Origin: Stomorhina lunata
Taxonomy: Eukaryota > Arthropoda > Insecta > Diptera > Rhiniidae
Reading direction: 5' to 3'
DNA length: 64,000 nucleotides
NCBI GenBank assembly: GCA_933228675.1
Contig: OW121741.1
Coordinates: 24,523,224-24,587,223, forward strand
The notes beneath the pieces were generated by a model. That model had not been told where the DNA came from. It ran no database searches and saw only the letters and a program-made list of their open reading frames with translations. Each line of letters begins with the position of its first letter. Within the stretch, counting starts at the first letter, position 1. A program made the position numbers and the translations under genes. Shown in pieces: positions 34,221 to 46,200 of this stretch.

Positions 34221-36257
34221 TTAATTTTTATTTTCAGTAAAATAATCAGTACAATCTATTATATCAAGAACCTCTTCCAGGTGTTCGTTTTCAGAAGTTT
34301 TTGTATAACTGCTCCACCATTTCTTTCTTATCGTTGATAGAGCAGGATCAGAAGACAACAAGAGATAATTTATTAGATCCTGATTTTGCGATTTTCTTGA
34401 GCATTTTCTGGTATTAAATAGTTGGATATACTTGAAATCTGAATTCCGCGCTTCCTGGGCCTCTTCTGTCAGTTCACCAAGTGGGAGAAGATTTGATTCA
34501 ATTATTTCACGACCATGTTGAAGGACTTTATGAACTGTTGGTGTAATTTCTTTCCAGTGATACAAATGTCGTATACGAGTTAACGCGTTGAGGGCATAGC
34601 AATGAAATTTTTCAGCATTTATTTGATATTTGCTATTTATTGCCGATAATATTACGTAACATTTACGAAGAACTTCCTCATCAATTCCAGTAATCTTTGA
34701 AGTTGTTTCATAATTTTCAAAGAATCGCCTGGCCGTATTACCATCGTTTGTACTGCCATATCCTACAAGTGGTTTGTCTATGTTTAGACCCGTCATAGTT
34801 TTGAATTCTTCCTGAATCCTTTTTTTTTCACTGGATCTCATTTCAATCAGTTCCTTATTATTTCTCACGGATTTTAGCTGATTATCAGGTATATTCCTAT
34901 ATTTCAGATCATATGCTATATGTAGCATAAATTCTAAAAATCGGATACGTGCATGTAGGGGCGATGTACCAAATTCCAGAACCTCTTGATTAATTGCAGT
35001 ACTAGCTGATGCATCTTCTGAAGTTTGTAGAAATTCCGATTTCTTCTTTCCGCATAATGAGCATTTCCAAGTTGAATGGGTTTCCGTTATAGCGTTGCTT
35101 ACTTTTCCATCTATCATTGTCAATTGAAGCTCAAAATTTACATTAATCAAATATCCATGTATGTCTATGCAGACTGGACTCAAATTGTCTATTGAATATT
35201 TGATATCATCAACCCAATTTTTTGTGCTTGCTGCATTTTCTTTTAAATATTCGAATCTGATCGGTCTGCAAAATGCCTTTGATCCTGGAGATGTGTTAAC
35301 CCACACATATTCAGTACGCTCTTTTGATGTGGATGGTTCAGAACGATTCTTTCTTAATCTTAGTGGTACCAGGGATGCCATAAAAACGCTTCTGTAGTCA
35401 TTTGTGTTCTGATGAGATGTTGATTGTTTGTATTCCGGTAATCCAGATAAACCGTCACATCCCCATTTACATATTAAAGTTAAGTCCTTGTTGTCAAGTT
35501 TCTTGGCTTCTTCTTCAGACAATGTAGTAGATATCAGCCTTGATGCCGTATTTTCCAATAATTTTGATAAATCCACAGATGCACTTTCGTCTCCTATCAC
35601 GTTTGTTGGTATTAAGTTTTTTTTGGTTTTTAATAACGCATTATATCCTGGTAAAATTGAGTGTCCTTTGTCTCGTAATGCCTTACAGAGTTTAATATAT
35701 TTATTTTTACTCAATTTCAACTCGAGCATAAGAGCAAGTGCTTCTTCCTCCGAAAATTCTGATTGAGAAGAATGAGTTGGTATACTCTTAATAATTCGCT
35801 TAAGACGTTTAGGAGAAGCCTCTGGGAGAATATCTGCTATTTGTTTAGCTTCAGCTGGTTGATTATTTCGTTTGAGCACTTCCTTAAAGGAATCTTTGAT
35901 TTCAGTATCCGAATGAGTAGAAAGAACTTCGGATAATCGCATCTTTTTAGATCTTTCTCCGAGATCATCATAGTTTTTTAGAGGGGCTCCAGCACCAGAA
36001 GTTTTAAGCTCAATTGAGTCCTTCAGCCAGTCTTTAAATTTAGATTCAAATCTTTTTAAACAGTAATTAACCGACTTAATTTTAAGTTCAAATAACTTTA
36101 CAAATTTTACGACTTTGTCTTCCTCACTATTGAGAATCATGGAGTTAGTTTGACTTTTAGCATATCGCATGATTATTTTAATTTTTTCTGCTCTCGAACT
36201 GCTTGGTTGTTCAAAAAGAATATCGCACAACACTTTAAATTCCAATGTTATAGCCAT
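34221..36257 (-). CDS. Transib transposase (RAG1 relative), full length
   Basis: A 678-residue DDE transposase in one open frame; family members are about this long. The first catalytic Asp is D268 in LICKWGCDGLSG and the second D383 in MIDGKVSNA. The third acidic residue lies in LTEEAQEARNSDFK (residues 596-609; I do not assign the exact Glu). Zinc ligands equivalent to those of RAG1 are visible as C399-x2-C402 and H576-x4-H581 (TVHKVLQHG). The GTSPLHARIRFLEFMLHIAYDL block (430-451) is typical of the family. The N-terminal 220 residues are Lys/Ser/Glu-rich and presumably bind the ends. The start is the first ATG at 36257. AATAAA lies on the minus strand at 34192-34187, about 30 bp past the stop. 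No intron, frameshift or stop seen. It would act in the nucleus, cutting at CACAGTG ends. Confidence 0.93.
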   Translation of the reverse strand: MAITLEFKVLCDILFEQPSSSRAEKIKIIMRYAKSQTNSMILNSEEDKVVKFVKLFELKIKSVNYCLKRFESKFKDWLKDSIELKTSGAGAPLKNYDDLGERSKKMRLSEVLSTHSDTEIKDSFKEVLKRNNQPAEAKQIADILPEASPKRLKRIIKSIPTHSSQSEFSEEEALALMLELKLSKNKYIKLCKALRDKGHSILPGYNALLKTKKNLIPTNVIGDESASVDLSKLLENTASRLISTTLSEEEAKKLDNKDLTLICKWGCDGLSGLPEYKQSTSHQNTNDYRSVFMASLVPLRLRKNRSEPSTSKERTEYVWVNTSPGSKAFCRPIRFEYLKENAASTKNWVDDIKYSIDNLSPVCIDIHGYLINVNFELQLTMIDGKVSNAITETHSTWKCSLCGKKKSEFLQTSEDASASTAINQEVLEFGTSPLHARIRFLEFMLHIAYDLKYRNIPDNQLKSVRNNKELIEMRSSEKKRIQEEFKTMTGLNIDKPLVGYGSTNDGNTARRFFENYETTSKITGIDEEVLRKCYVILSAINSKYQINAEKFHCYALNALTRIRHLYHWKEITPTVHKVLQHGREIIESNLLPLGELTEEAQEARNSDFKYIQLFNTRKCSRKSQNQDLINYLLLSSDPALSTIRKKWWSSYTKTSENEHLEEVLDIIDCTDYFTENKN

Positions 36258-36814
36258 GATGTTTTAACTGTTAATAGCAGTTACATTTAAAACTTTCTTT
36301 TTTTATATTAAAAAAAAACATTTTTTATATATACCTGTATCCAAAGAATAATAAAGAAATCAATGAATTAATGTATTTTTTACCTCTAAAAATAGGTGCA
36401 TATATAACTCAACCAATATGTGCGTCTCGTAAAACCTACCTGTATGGAGGTGAGTAACCATATCCTTTCTGACCATTATGAAAAACCCAAGTTGTAACAA
36501 TTTTTACCTATTGCATTAACTTTCACATTAAAAAACATTTTATAACCTTAACATAATTTTTCAATTTTTTCAAATACACCAATTTTAAATACCGGAAAAA
36601 TGCCTTTAAATCTTATTTTAAATAAATTGTCACACTGTTACTATAAAAGTACTCTTCTAATTAAACTTTTGCTACAAATTATGGATATATTACCTTTACA
36701 CTGTTATCAAAATCGGTGCCTTACTCGTACTTACTTATTTAGAATCTTTTACTAAAATTTTATTTTTTAGCTTGGAACAAAAGGCAAAATCGAATAAAAT
36801 TTTTTTAAGTCATT

Positions 36815-38230
36815 CTTATAATGTTTTCTTTAAAAAAATAAAAAACTATTTATATCTTTTTGAAGAAAATATTTGTTTATTAGCGAAGGATCATTGTCAT
36901 CTTAAAAATAGTGAAATATTTGAGTATGATAATTAACTTTATATGCACAAATTCATCACTTATATTTAAATAAACAGTGTAAAAATGCTACGGGGGCCAA
37001 ACTTTTCAGAGTTTTTTAAGACTCGGTATTAATGCTTTATATACATGTTTAGTATCATTAGATCGGGAAAGACTAGGAGATTAGCACTAAGTAAAAGTTT
37101 TTTTTAAGTGCGTTACTTTTTTTACACTTTGTATCGTAAAACAAAAAAAAATTGTTTTTCTGCTTTTTTAAGGAAAATATTTTTAATCTTTGATATTCTG
37201 TGGAAATGACATGGATAAAGATATTACAATGAAATTTTGTAGTAATGTAGACCAATAAGATGTAAAAGCAATAGACTAAAAAAAATTCCCAATTTTAACT
37301 TAAAAATTCCCCAATTCCCAACTGGGGAAAAAGGTGTTTCAAAAAATGAGTTTTTTTACAAATATGGCAACACTGTCTCTATTTGCAGCGCGTTTCAGAA
37401 AAAACTTTTTTAATCAATAACAGATATATTGGAAAATATGAACATTATAATTTTTTTCAAATCGGTGCTTTGCCTTTTGAGAAATTTTTGTTTAAACTAA
37501 TTTTTTTTTTTACAAATTGCCATTTTTTGGAGAGGACATGTGCGAGGACCAAAAGTCCAATTAGCAAGAAATTTGTTTTATACGCATTCTCATTATGTTT
37601 TCTTTTAAAAACTTTAAAAATCTTTTTATGTTTCTTAAGAAAATATTTTTTTATTAGTGAAAAAATATAGCTATCTTTTGGGGAAAAACTAAAAAAAAAG
37701 CGAAATTTTTTGTAAGTTTCAACTTTGAATATTTTTAACTTTTAAACAAAAGAAGATTTCTATAACTAACTTGCACAAAAATTATTCAGAATTTTATTAC
37801 AAATTTAAAGAATATTCTTAAAAAATTTTTGGTCCTCAGATGCGTCCACCAGATCAAAAAAAGCTTAAAAAAAGAGGTAAAAAATCAACCTAAAAATTCC
37901 TTTTTACCCAAATATCTCGAAATCCAAAGGAGATAACCTACACATTTAAGCACATTTTTTGTAGATCTTCTCAAGGACAACTTAAGTTTAAAATTTCTTT
38001 TCAATCCATACATAAATGGATTTTTGGCGAATTTTTAAAAAAATCGAACACCCGAGGTGACCAACTTTGAAGGTCCATCAATCACTCTCCCGACCCCTCA
38101 TGGACCAGTGCTTTTAAAAACCAACTCAAATACTCCTTGACTACCACCATGTCAAATTTCATTCAAATATCTCCAGTCGTTCAAAAGTTACAGAATTATT
38201 TCAAAAAAAAAGCGTCCGTAAACCACTGTG
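36815..38230 (-). repeat. Transib right terminal inverted repeat (~1.4 kb)
   Basis: Mirror image of 32700-34085, with scattered single-base and short homopolymer differences (for example nine versus eight T in the terminal tract). It also includes a GACCAACTTTGAAGGTCCAT stretch present in both arms. The region 36258-36814 between the gene and this arm is unique and should hold the promoter; no clear TATA or Inr was identified. Confidence 0.9.
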
Positions 38231-39135
38231 TGGCGCCACCTGTCGAAATTTCTTCATGCCAACTAAGAAACCTTCGTCGGCTCATGTGCAACAACTTTGC
38301 TAAAGATTGTAGCATTATTAAATGTACAGATTACGATTAAATTGATTTTGAGTAAGTTTATGTAGCGCCACCTGTCGGAAAATATTTATACCAACTAAAA
38401 AGCCTTCGCCGGCTCATGCGCTACAACTAAAGATGCTAAAGATCGTAGCATGATTAAATGTACAGTTTACGATTTAATTAATTTTTAGTAATTTTCAGTG
38501 ACGCCATCTGTCGGAAATTAGTATTATCAACTTAAAAACCTTCGCCGGCTTATCCGCAACATCTTCGCTAAAGAGCATAACATGATTAAATTCACAGTTT
38601 ACTATTCTATAAAGAACATACATACAGACAAACATTCATTTGTTTAAAAAGTATAACATTACTAATTTTTTCCCCTATTTATCGCCTAATTTCAAAAAGT
38701 TCCCTATGCATATTTGGTACTTCTTTGGTACGAATTGAATTCGGTACATTTTATTAAAACGCAGTTAACATAATGTTCCTATTTATATTACTTTTTGAGA
38801 TGTTAAGTTATCATTTTATCCCTTTTTTACCTATTTTGGCCCCTAAATCAAAAAAGTACCAAATATGTGTTTAATGTTTCTTTCACATCTATTGATTGCA
38901 GTGCAAAGTTTCTTTCTGTATTCTTTAGTTTAAAATATAAGAGTGGGTTAAAAAGGTACCAAAAAAACTATTTTCACCCTTTTTTACCCCCTATCGGACA
39001 TAGTTTCAAAAAAGTAGCAAACGCCTGTCCGCTTATTTTCATAGCTGGTTAAAACGTAATTTTAATTTTGTTTCTATACCTAATACTTTAGGAGATATAG
39101 CGTTTTAAATGTTTTCCCCTTTTTACCCTCTTAGA
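38231..39135 (+). repeat. Repeat C, copy 3, right part
   Basis: It resumes at TGGCGCCACCTGTCG after the Transib with further ~130-bp subunits and the CCCTTTTTTACCCCCTATCGG block. It is truncated near TTTTTACCCTCTTAG at 39135, before the AGAGCCGTTTTCGAG/TA end. Confidence 0.85.
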
Positions 39136-40861
39136 AACCTAAGCGATTGGACGAACTGTTATAGGTCGATTTAAAAATGTTCAAAATGGTTGAACAAAGG
39201 CCTAACTTTAGACTAGACAATTTGTTTTAACTACCTGTCTTCAGTTTTACGTTTTCTCAAGTATCTTAGACATTACATGAATAAAAAGGTGAGATGTTTA
39301 CCTTTTTATTCATATCCTCCTTATCTTCCTGCCCACTTCCCTTATCGAAGATTTCACAGCTCTACGAATATACAAGTACCCTGGCAAATGTCTCTAACTT
39401 CCTCATTCACACTTGTTCCCATAATTATCTTTTCTATCTTGATCTTAAGTCAGACGCGCAAATTTCATAGATAAGACAATGAAATAAACACCAAATATAG
39501 GCACCTACTGAACTGGCCTTAACACCAAAAACCTAATGGCCTTTTACGCTCTTCTCGCATATATATATAAAGACAAATGGAAAAAAGTATAAGTCAAGCG
39601 AAGCATACCATCATTACCAACTGTTGACGACATCATTTATCATCAACCTGTCTGTCAATGATACAAAACAGAAAACAGCAAAAATTATATATCGAAACAT
39701 CAAAATTTTGTATGTTTTTAGTGAAATTCTAAGCCACCACATGCATCTAAAAGATTTTGTTAATACAACAAAAAAAAGTAAATGACTGACACAACTCAGT
39801 CAGTCATTCAATCACGCTGACATATTAAACACACACATAGACTCATTCTGGTTGTAGAAAGAAAAAAAACGCACGTTTAGGCAAAAACACTCAATCATTT
39901 AATTTCAGTTGAAATATAATTTTTCTTTTGTACGTTTTGGGTAATGAAGGGCTGTAGCTGACACTCCCAAATGCCTTAAGTATCCTTGGGCTGTCAAAAA
40001 ATTATTATGCCTATTAATTTAGCAAAAGCAAGACAGACAGACAGACATACATACATATACACATACATACATCACATAAATATACATACACAGACCTTAA
40101 ATATTAAAACAAGGATAACCAGAGTTCCTTATAGACATTCAAACAGTCATGGCTTTATACTAAACTACAGGATAACAAATGACTGTTTGAAATTATATAG
40201 AAGAAGAACAAGAAAATGTATGTGGAGAACATAAAACAAATTGAAATTAAGTTTTGAAAAATGTAATTCATAGTCTTTGTGTGTTGGTGGTTGGCAGGAG
40301 TAGGCGGTCGGTCATTGGTGTGAGTCACTGTTTTTGAGAGTGATATGACTGAATGAGTGACTGACTGACTGACGACGATAATGTTTGATGATGGTTTTGA
40401 AAGGTGGTAGTGATTCAGCCTTATTTTTTTTTTTATTATTTTCTTATTTATATGGATGGATTTCTTGTTATATTCATTTGGCAGTAATTTATCCTGTCAT
40501 GCTGTCATTATGCCAAAGTAGAAAAATGAGACGAAAAGAAAAAATACCGAAAACATATTGTTTTTTTTATTTCGAGAATATTTAATGGCTGTAATGAAAT
40601 GTGGGAAATTATAGACTTCAAAATTACTATTATTTATGAATATGTAGTAACATGCATCTGTCCTGTGGGAGGTGCCTTGGAAATTGGTTTTAAGTTAAAT
40701 TCTTAAACATATTTCCAAGACATACAATATTTGTAGGACCAAAGGCTTACTGTGGGGCGATTTATGCAGAGATAAATTCCAAAATCTTGGAAATCTATTA
40801 ACACCTACAAATGGGGATAAATAAGAAAGTTATAGATATATTTCCAGAACTCACAAAATGT
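39136..40861. other. Non-coding, probably host sequence
   Basis: Less repetitive than its surroundings, with a short GACA/CATA run near 40030-40075 and TGAC repeats near 40360-40375. No exon or RNA can be supported; open frames here are short and low in complexity. Confidence 0.5.
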
Positions 40862-40891
40862 GTTTAATCTTATATTCTTAAACGAGCAATA

Positions 40892-40970
<79 letters not shown>

Positions 40971-42402
40971 GCTATCTCGAAAACGGCTCTAACGATTTTG
41001 ATAAAATTTGGACAGTGGGTAGAAGGGACTTTTGGAACTTTTACCTCTAAGAGGGTAAAAATGGGTAAAAAGGGGAAAAAATCGAAAACGCTATGTCTCC
41101 TAAAGTAATAGGTATAGAAACAAAATTAAAATTACGTTACGTTAAACAGCTTTGAAAATAAGCGGACAGGTGTTTGGTACTTTTTTGAAACTATGTCCGA
41201 TAGGGGGTAAAAAAGGGTGAAAATAGTTTTTTTGGCACCTTTTTAACCCACTCTTATATTTTAAACTAAAGAATATAGAAAGAAACTTGGTACTGCAATC
41301 AATAGATGTAAAAAAAGCATGAAACACGTATTTGGTACTTTTTTGATTTTGGAGCCAAAATGGGTAAAAAAGGGATAAAATGATAACTTAACATCTCCAA
41401 AGTAATATGAATAGGAACATTATACATTATTTTTTAAAAAAATGTACCGAATTCAATTGGCACCAAAAAAGTACCAAATATACATATGGAACTTTTAGAA
41501 ATTAGGGAATAAAAAGGGGGAAAAATTAGTATTATTTTAAACAAATGAATGTTTGTCTGTATGTATGTTCTTTATAGAATAGTAAACTGTGAATTTGATT
41601 GTGTTATGCTCTTTAGCGAAGATGTTGCGGATAAGCCGGCGAAGGTTTTAAAGTTGATAAGACTAATTTCCGACAGATGGCGCCACTGAAAATTACTAAA
41701 AATTAATTAAATCGTAAACTGTACATTTGATCATGCTATGATCTTTAGCAAAGTTGTAGCGCATGAGCCGACGAAGGCTTTTTAGTTGGTATGAATAATT
41801 TCCGACAGGTGGCGCTACAGAAACTTAATTTTAATCGTAATCTGTACATTTAATCATGCTACAATCTTTAGCAAAGTTGTTGCACATGAGCCGACGAAGG
41901 TTTCTTAGTTGGTATGAAGAAATTTCGACAGGTGGCGCTACTGAAATTTACTCAAAGTCAATTTAATCGTATGTTGTACATTTAATCATGCTATAATCTT
42001 CAGCAAAGTTGTTACGGATAAGCCGAAGAAGGTTTATGAATTGGAATAAGCAAAGTCCGACAGGTGGCGCCACAGAAAACTACTCAAAATGAATTAAATC
42101 GTAAACTGTGCATTTGATCAGACTATAATCTTTAGCAAAGTTGTTGCGCATGAGTCGACAGAAGTTTCTGTTGATATGAATAATTTCCAAAATTATTCAA
42201 AATGAGTTAAACTGTAAACTATGCAAACTATGTGTTGGTCGGACAAAATAAATCAAATAATTCAAAATTAACTGAATATTTCTACAATGTCTTTCCTCTA
42301 AATTTATTTTAGCACTTTATAATATAAAATATATAAAAATTTTAAAATTTTCCTCAAAATGCTTATCATAAAGCTCCGAGCAAGGCTCGGTCTACCAGGT
42401 AC
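40862..42402 (-). repeat. Repeat C, copy 4, inverted
   Basis: Read on the minus strand it starts GTACCTGGTAGACCGAG with a perfect CCGAGCCTTGCTCGG hairpin (42375-42390). Four ~130-bp subunits follow, then the pyrimidine block and AGAGCCGTTTTCGAGATAG. The TA tract here is about 70 bp (40896-40965). It ends at ATTGCTCGTTTAAGAATATA. It is close to copy 2 by eye, so copies 2 and 4 form a long-range inverted pair 27 kb apart. Confidence 0.85.
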
Positions 42403-42930
42403 TGTTAACAAGTAAGAGTATTATATTCGTCTGTGCCGAATTTTGTATACCCACCAACAATACCAAATGTGGTATTGTTTGTAATATATTTGGAATAAAT
42501 TCGGTTGCAGTGGTATAGTTACTATAGTTCAACATTAAAAAGTATCTAAGTGGTGTCCCAAGTATTTACCTTGGACAAAATGCTGTTCCATAACCGAATA
42601 TAGTTTTACATTTGCTGTTTCGTTGTGCCATAAACATGCTGATAGCAACACGGCAGGTTCACATATCTAGTTTGGAGTTCCTAATGCATCTACCATGTAT
42701 AAAGTCTGGACCTGGCATTGATTGATATCTATCTAATTTCGTAGATGCAATCTCAATATACTGAATGTACCTCCAAATCTTTTTGATTGTAGATATAAAA
42801 ATTTGATATTATATATATAAGAACTATAGCCGAATGTTGACCGATTGTTACAAAATTGTATATACTGGCTGGTATTAATAAAAAGTTTATTTGTGCAAAA
42901 TTTAGTGGCCATAGCTGACATAGTTTATAA
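42403..42930. other. Unclassified DNA, then repeat A left flank
   Basis: 42403-42820 shows no gene. From about 42820 to 42930 the sequence aligns with repeat A in reverse (ACCGATTGTTACAAAATT, ACTGGCTGGTATT, TTTAGTGGCCATAGCTG). It is then interrupted by the foldback element at 42931. Confidence 0.5.
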
Positions 42931-44575
42931 CACTACACAACAAATGAACATCTTTTGAAAAGTGCAAGGTCGTGACTATATGGGTCCTATTCTAAGATCA
43001 AAATGTAGTAAAACCCTATACTCAGTTTGTAAAAGTTAGTGACCGTTTTATTTTTATGGGCTTCCAAAGTTTCCCAATATAAGCATGATGCCTAAAAAAG
43101 GTGTCTTCAGTTTTTACCAAATAACCAATAATCTCTTAAAAATATCGCTTAACTATGTTCGGAAAAAATGTAGCCAAGAGTATGACAAATATTTCTTGCT
43201 AAAATTTTATGATAAAAATATGATAAAAAAACAGTTAAAGAAAAATTTGGTTTTTCTTGATTTTTTATCATAACTTCTTTAAAATCCTGATTATTCCTAC
43301 ACTATATTTGGGAAAATTGTAGCCACAGTAAAGCTTCACAACTTTTGTGAACACACCAATATAATTTGAACGTATTTGGATACCAAAAATAGGTCATAAA
43401 AACTTCCTTGTGCCAAAAAAATTATATTTTTAACTAAAATTTTATTATTAGCAATATCTCAAAAACGTATTTTTGCGAAAAAGAACTTTTTTGTTGTGGA
43501 AAATAAATCTCTGAGGTTATAAAAACAATTTTTGTTCTACGACTTTTTTGTTTCTGTTTTCTGTAAAAAGATGGCGCTATTTTGAGGTTACATACTGAAA
43601 TCGTATTTTTAATAACAAAAACTAAAAAATATGGTTTAACTATGTTCCGCAACTTTGTTCAGGAGTATTTGGTCTAGTTTTTTTCTGAATGTACCAACAT
43701 CGAAAAACATCCAAATAAAATGTATTTGATACAATTGTAAGAAACATGGCAATACCACCACCTTGCGGCAATTTGTTGCAACATTTTTAGAAACGCAATA
43801 ATAGATACAGTCAAAAAGTTTCAAAAGAGATGTCTGTGATGAAATTTCGACCAAAAATAAGGAATCTAGAGGCAAAAGTAGTCAATAGCATCTGACACTT
43901 TTTTATAGGATTTCATTTAAATTTCAATATATTAATTGCATTTAAAGCAACTGGAGTTAACATGTGATTAAAAAAATCATCTCTTGTACCACTTGGAACA
44001 TTTTAACCGTCAAACGATTCTATCAAAAAGCAATTTTCAACATTTTTTATGTGCTTAAATTTGAGTAAAAAATTTAATTTTGTTTTCACAAGGGAGTCTA
44101 TATTACCTATTTTTGGTATCTAGACACGTTCAGATTATAATAGTGTGTTCACAAAAGTTATTTAGCTTTGCTGTGGCTACAATTTTCCCAAATATAGTGT
44201 AGGAAAAATCAGGATTTCCAAAAAGTTATGATCAAAAAATTAACAACAAAAAAATTTTTCTTTAACTTTTTTAAAAAATGTCTGCAATAAAATACATTTT
44301 TATATTAAAATTTTAGCAAAAAAGTATTCGCCATACTCTTCGCTACATTTTTGCCGAACATAGCTAAGCGATAGTTTTAAGTGTTGATTAGCTATTTGGT
44401 AAAAACTGATGACACCTTTTTTAGGCATCATCATAATATTGGGAAACTTTGGAGGCCCATAAAAATAAAACGGTCACTAACTTGGGCAAACTGAGTATAG
44501 GGTTTTACTATATTTTTATAGTAGAATCGGACCTATATAGTCACGACCTTGCACTTTTTTCGCTGTTGTGCAGTG
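42931..44575. mobile_element. Foldback transposon, CACTACACAACA ends, TAA duplication
   Basis: The left end CACTACACAACA and the right end read inward CACTGCACAACA match at 11 of 12. The inverted arms run about 480 bp on each side (AAGTGCAAGGTCGTGAC, AAACGGTCACTAA-type and GCCTAAAAAAGGTGTC blocks are mirrored), leaving a loop of about 670 bp. TAA flanks both ends (42928-42930, 44576-44578). It sits inside a repeat A copy, whose sequence resumes after the right end. No transposase. Termini and duplication closely resemble those of 57296-59056. Confidence 0.82.
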
Positions 44576-44578
44576 TAA

Positions 44579-45407
44579 TTTAATAGCTTTTAACTGGCGT
44601 TTGTGGCATTTTAGTGGTTGCCGGGAGCGGTTTTTATATGAAAGCTTTGGTCAAAAATGGAACGATTCCTATAAAATTTGACATACTGATTGAAAGCTGC
44701 ATAAAACTTCTCTGTTCTAAATTTAGTAGTCATATGTTTTACAATTTTATTCAATTTATCAGCATAAATGTGATTCCCGGGTCAGGGTTATATAGGAGCT
44801 CTAACTAAATGTTAACGGATTTTATCAATTTTCAGCACACAATTTCTATAACATATCGAAAATACTTTTACTAAATTTTGTCTCCCTAGCTTTTGTAGTT
44901 AAGGAGCTATCTCTGACGGAAAGACAGACATAAACCCCTTTTTCTTTTTGTATTTTTGTGTTTTCGTAAGTTTTTTATATGGGAGCTATGGTCAAATGGT
45001 AACCGATTATGACAAAATTTTGCACACTGGTTGGCATTGACCTCCTCGTGCTAAATTAAGTGGTTATATCTGTTATAGTTTTAGATTTATTGGCTTTTAA
45101 GTGTATTTTAGGTGAAATTTTGGCTGTTTTTGTAAGTTTTTGGTATGGGATCTATGACTAAATGTAAACCGATTTTGATGAAATTTTATATGCTGCCTAG
45201 GGCTTATTCAAAACTTCTATATACCATTATAGTTTGTTATTTATTAGCACATAAGCGATTAGCGTAGGCGAGGTTATACGGGAGCTATGGTCAAATGATA
45301 ACCGATTTTGCCCAATTTCAATACCAACATTTCCTCAGAGATGAAGAATGTTTTTACTAAGTTTCAGTAAGCTAGCTCCTCCGTTTAGGCGTTATCGTGA
45401 TTTCAAC
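44579..45407 (-). repeat. Repeat A, copy 2, inverted
   Basis: Reverse of 4411-5455: GGGAGCTATGGTCAAATG phrases, AAAAAGAAAAAGGGG-type blocks and GCTAGCTCCTCCGTTTAGG, ending at GTGATTTCAACAGACAGAC, where the microsatellite takes over. Confidence 0.8.
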
Positions 45408-45868
<461 letters not shown>

Positions 45869-45869
45869 T

Positions 45870-46200
45870 TTTTATTTTTAGAATTATAAAAGTTTTTGTG
45901 CTTTTATGTGTTTATAAATGTCTTTTGAGAATGTTTTTTGTATGGGAGGTATGGTCAAATATGGGCCGATTTCTACAAAATTAGGTACACCGATTAAGGT
46001 TATCATAAGCAATATTTGTGCTGAATATTATAAAAATGCAACTAAATTTGTGGCTCCCTATGGATCCCTATGGGAGGTACCCGAAATAGTAATCCGATTT
46101 CGTCCAAATAGGCATCGTCCTTGGGCCGAAATATGAGCCTGCGCCAAATTTCATCAAATTATCTTTAAAGTTACGACCTGTACAGAGACTTAAGTCTATT
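45870..46200 (+). repeat. Repeat B-like fragment
   Basis: Diverged match to the right half of repeat B (GGAGGTATGGTCAAAT, TGGGAGGTACC, CAAATTTCATCAAATTATC, GACCTGTA). It lies directly right of the microsatellite, so the GACA array sits between an inverted repeat A and a forward repeat B-like piece. Confidence 0.6.

Larger units (their letters stand above)
32700..38230 (-). mobile_element. Transib transposon, apparently intact, long TIRs
   Basis: A 5531-bp DNA transposon of the superfamily that gave rise to RAG1. Both ends begin CACAGTGGTTTACGGACGC (19 of 19 identical), carrying the RSS heptamer CACAGTG. A perfect 5-bp target duplication TGGCG (32695-32699 and 38231-38235) flanks it, and removing the element restores the repeat C motif GTGGCGCCACC. 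The inverted repeats extend about 1.4 kb inward on each side with very few differences. Between them is a single minus-strand transposase gene. The 5-bp GC-rich duplication and CACAGTG termini are family hallmarks. Near-identical arms and an open gene suggest a very recent insertion. Confidence 0.93.
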
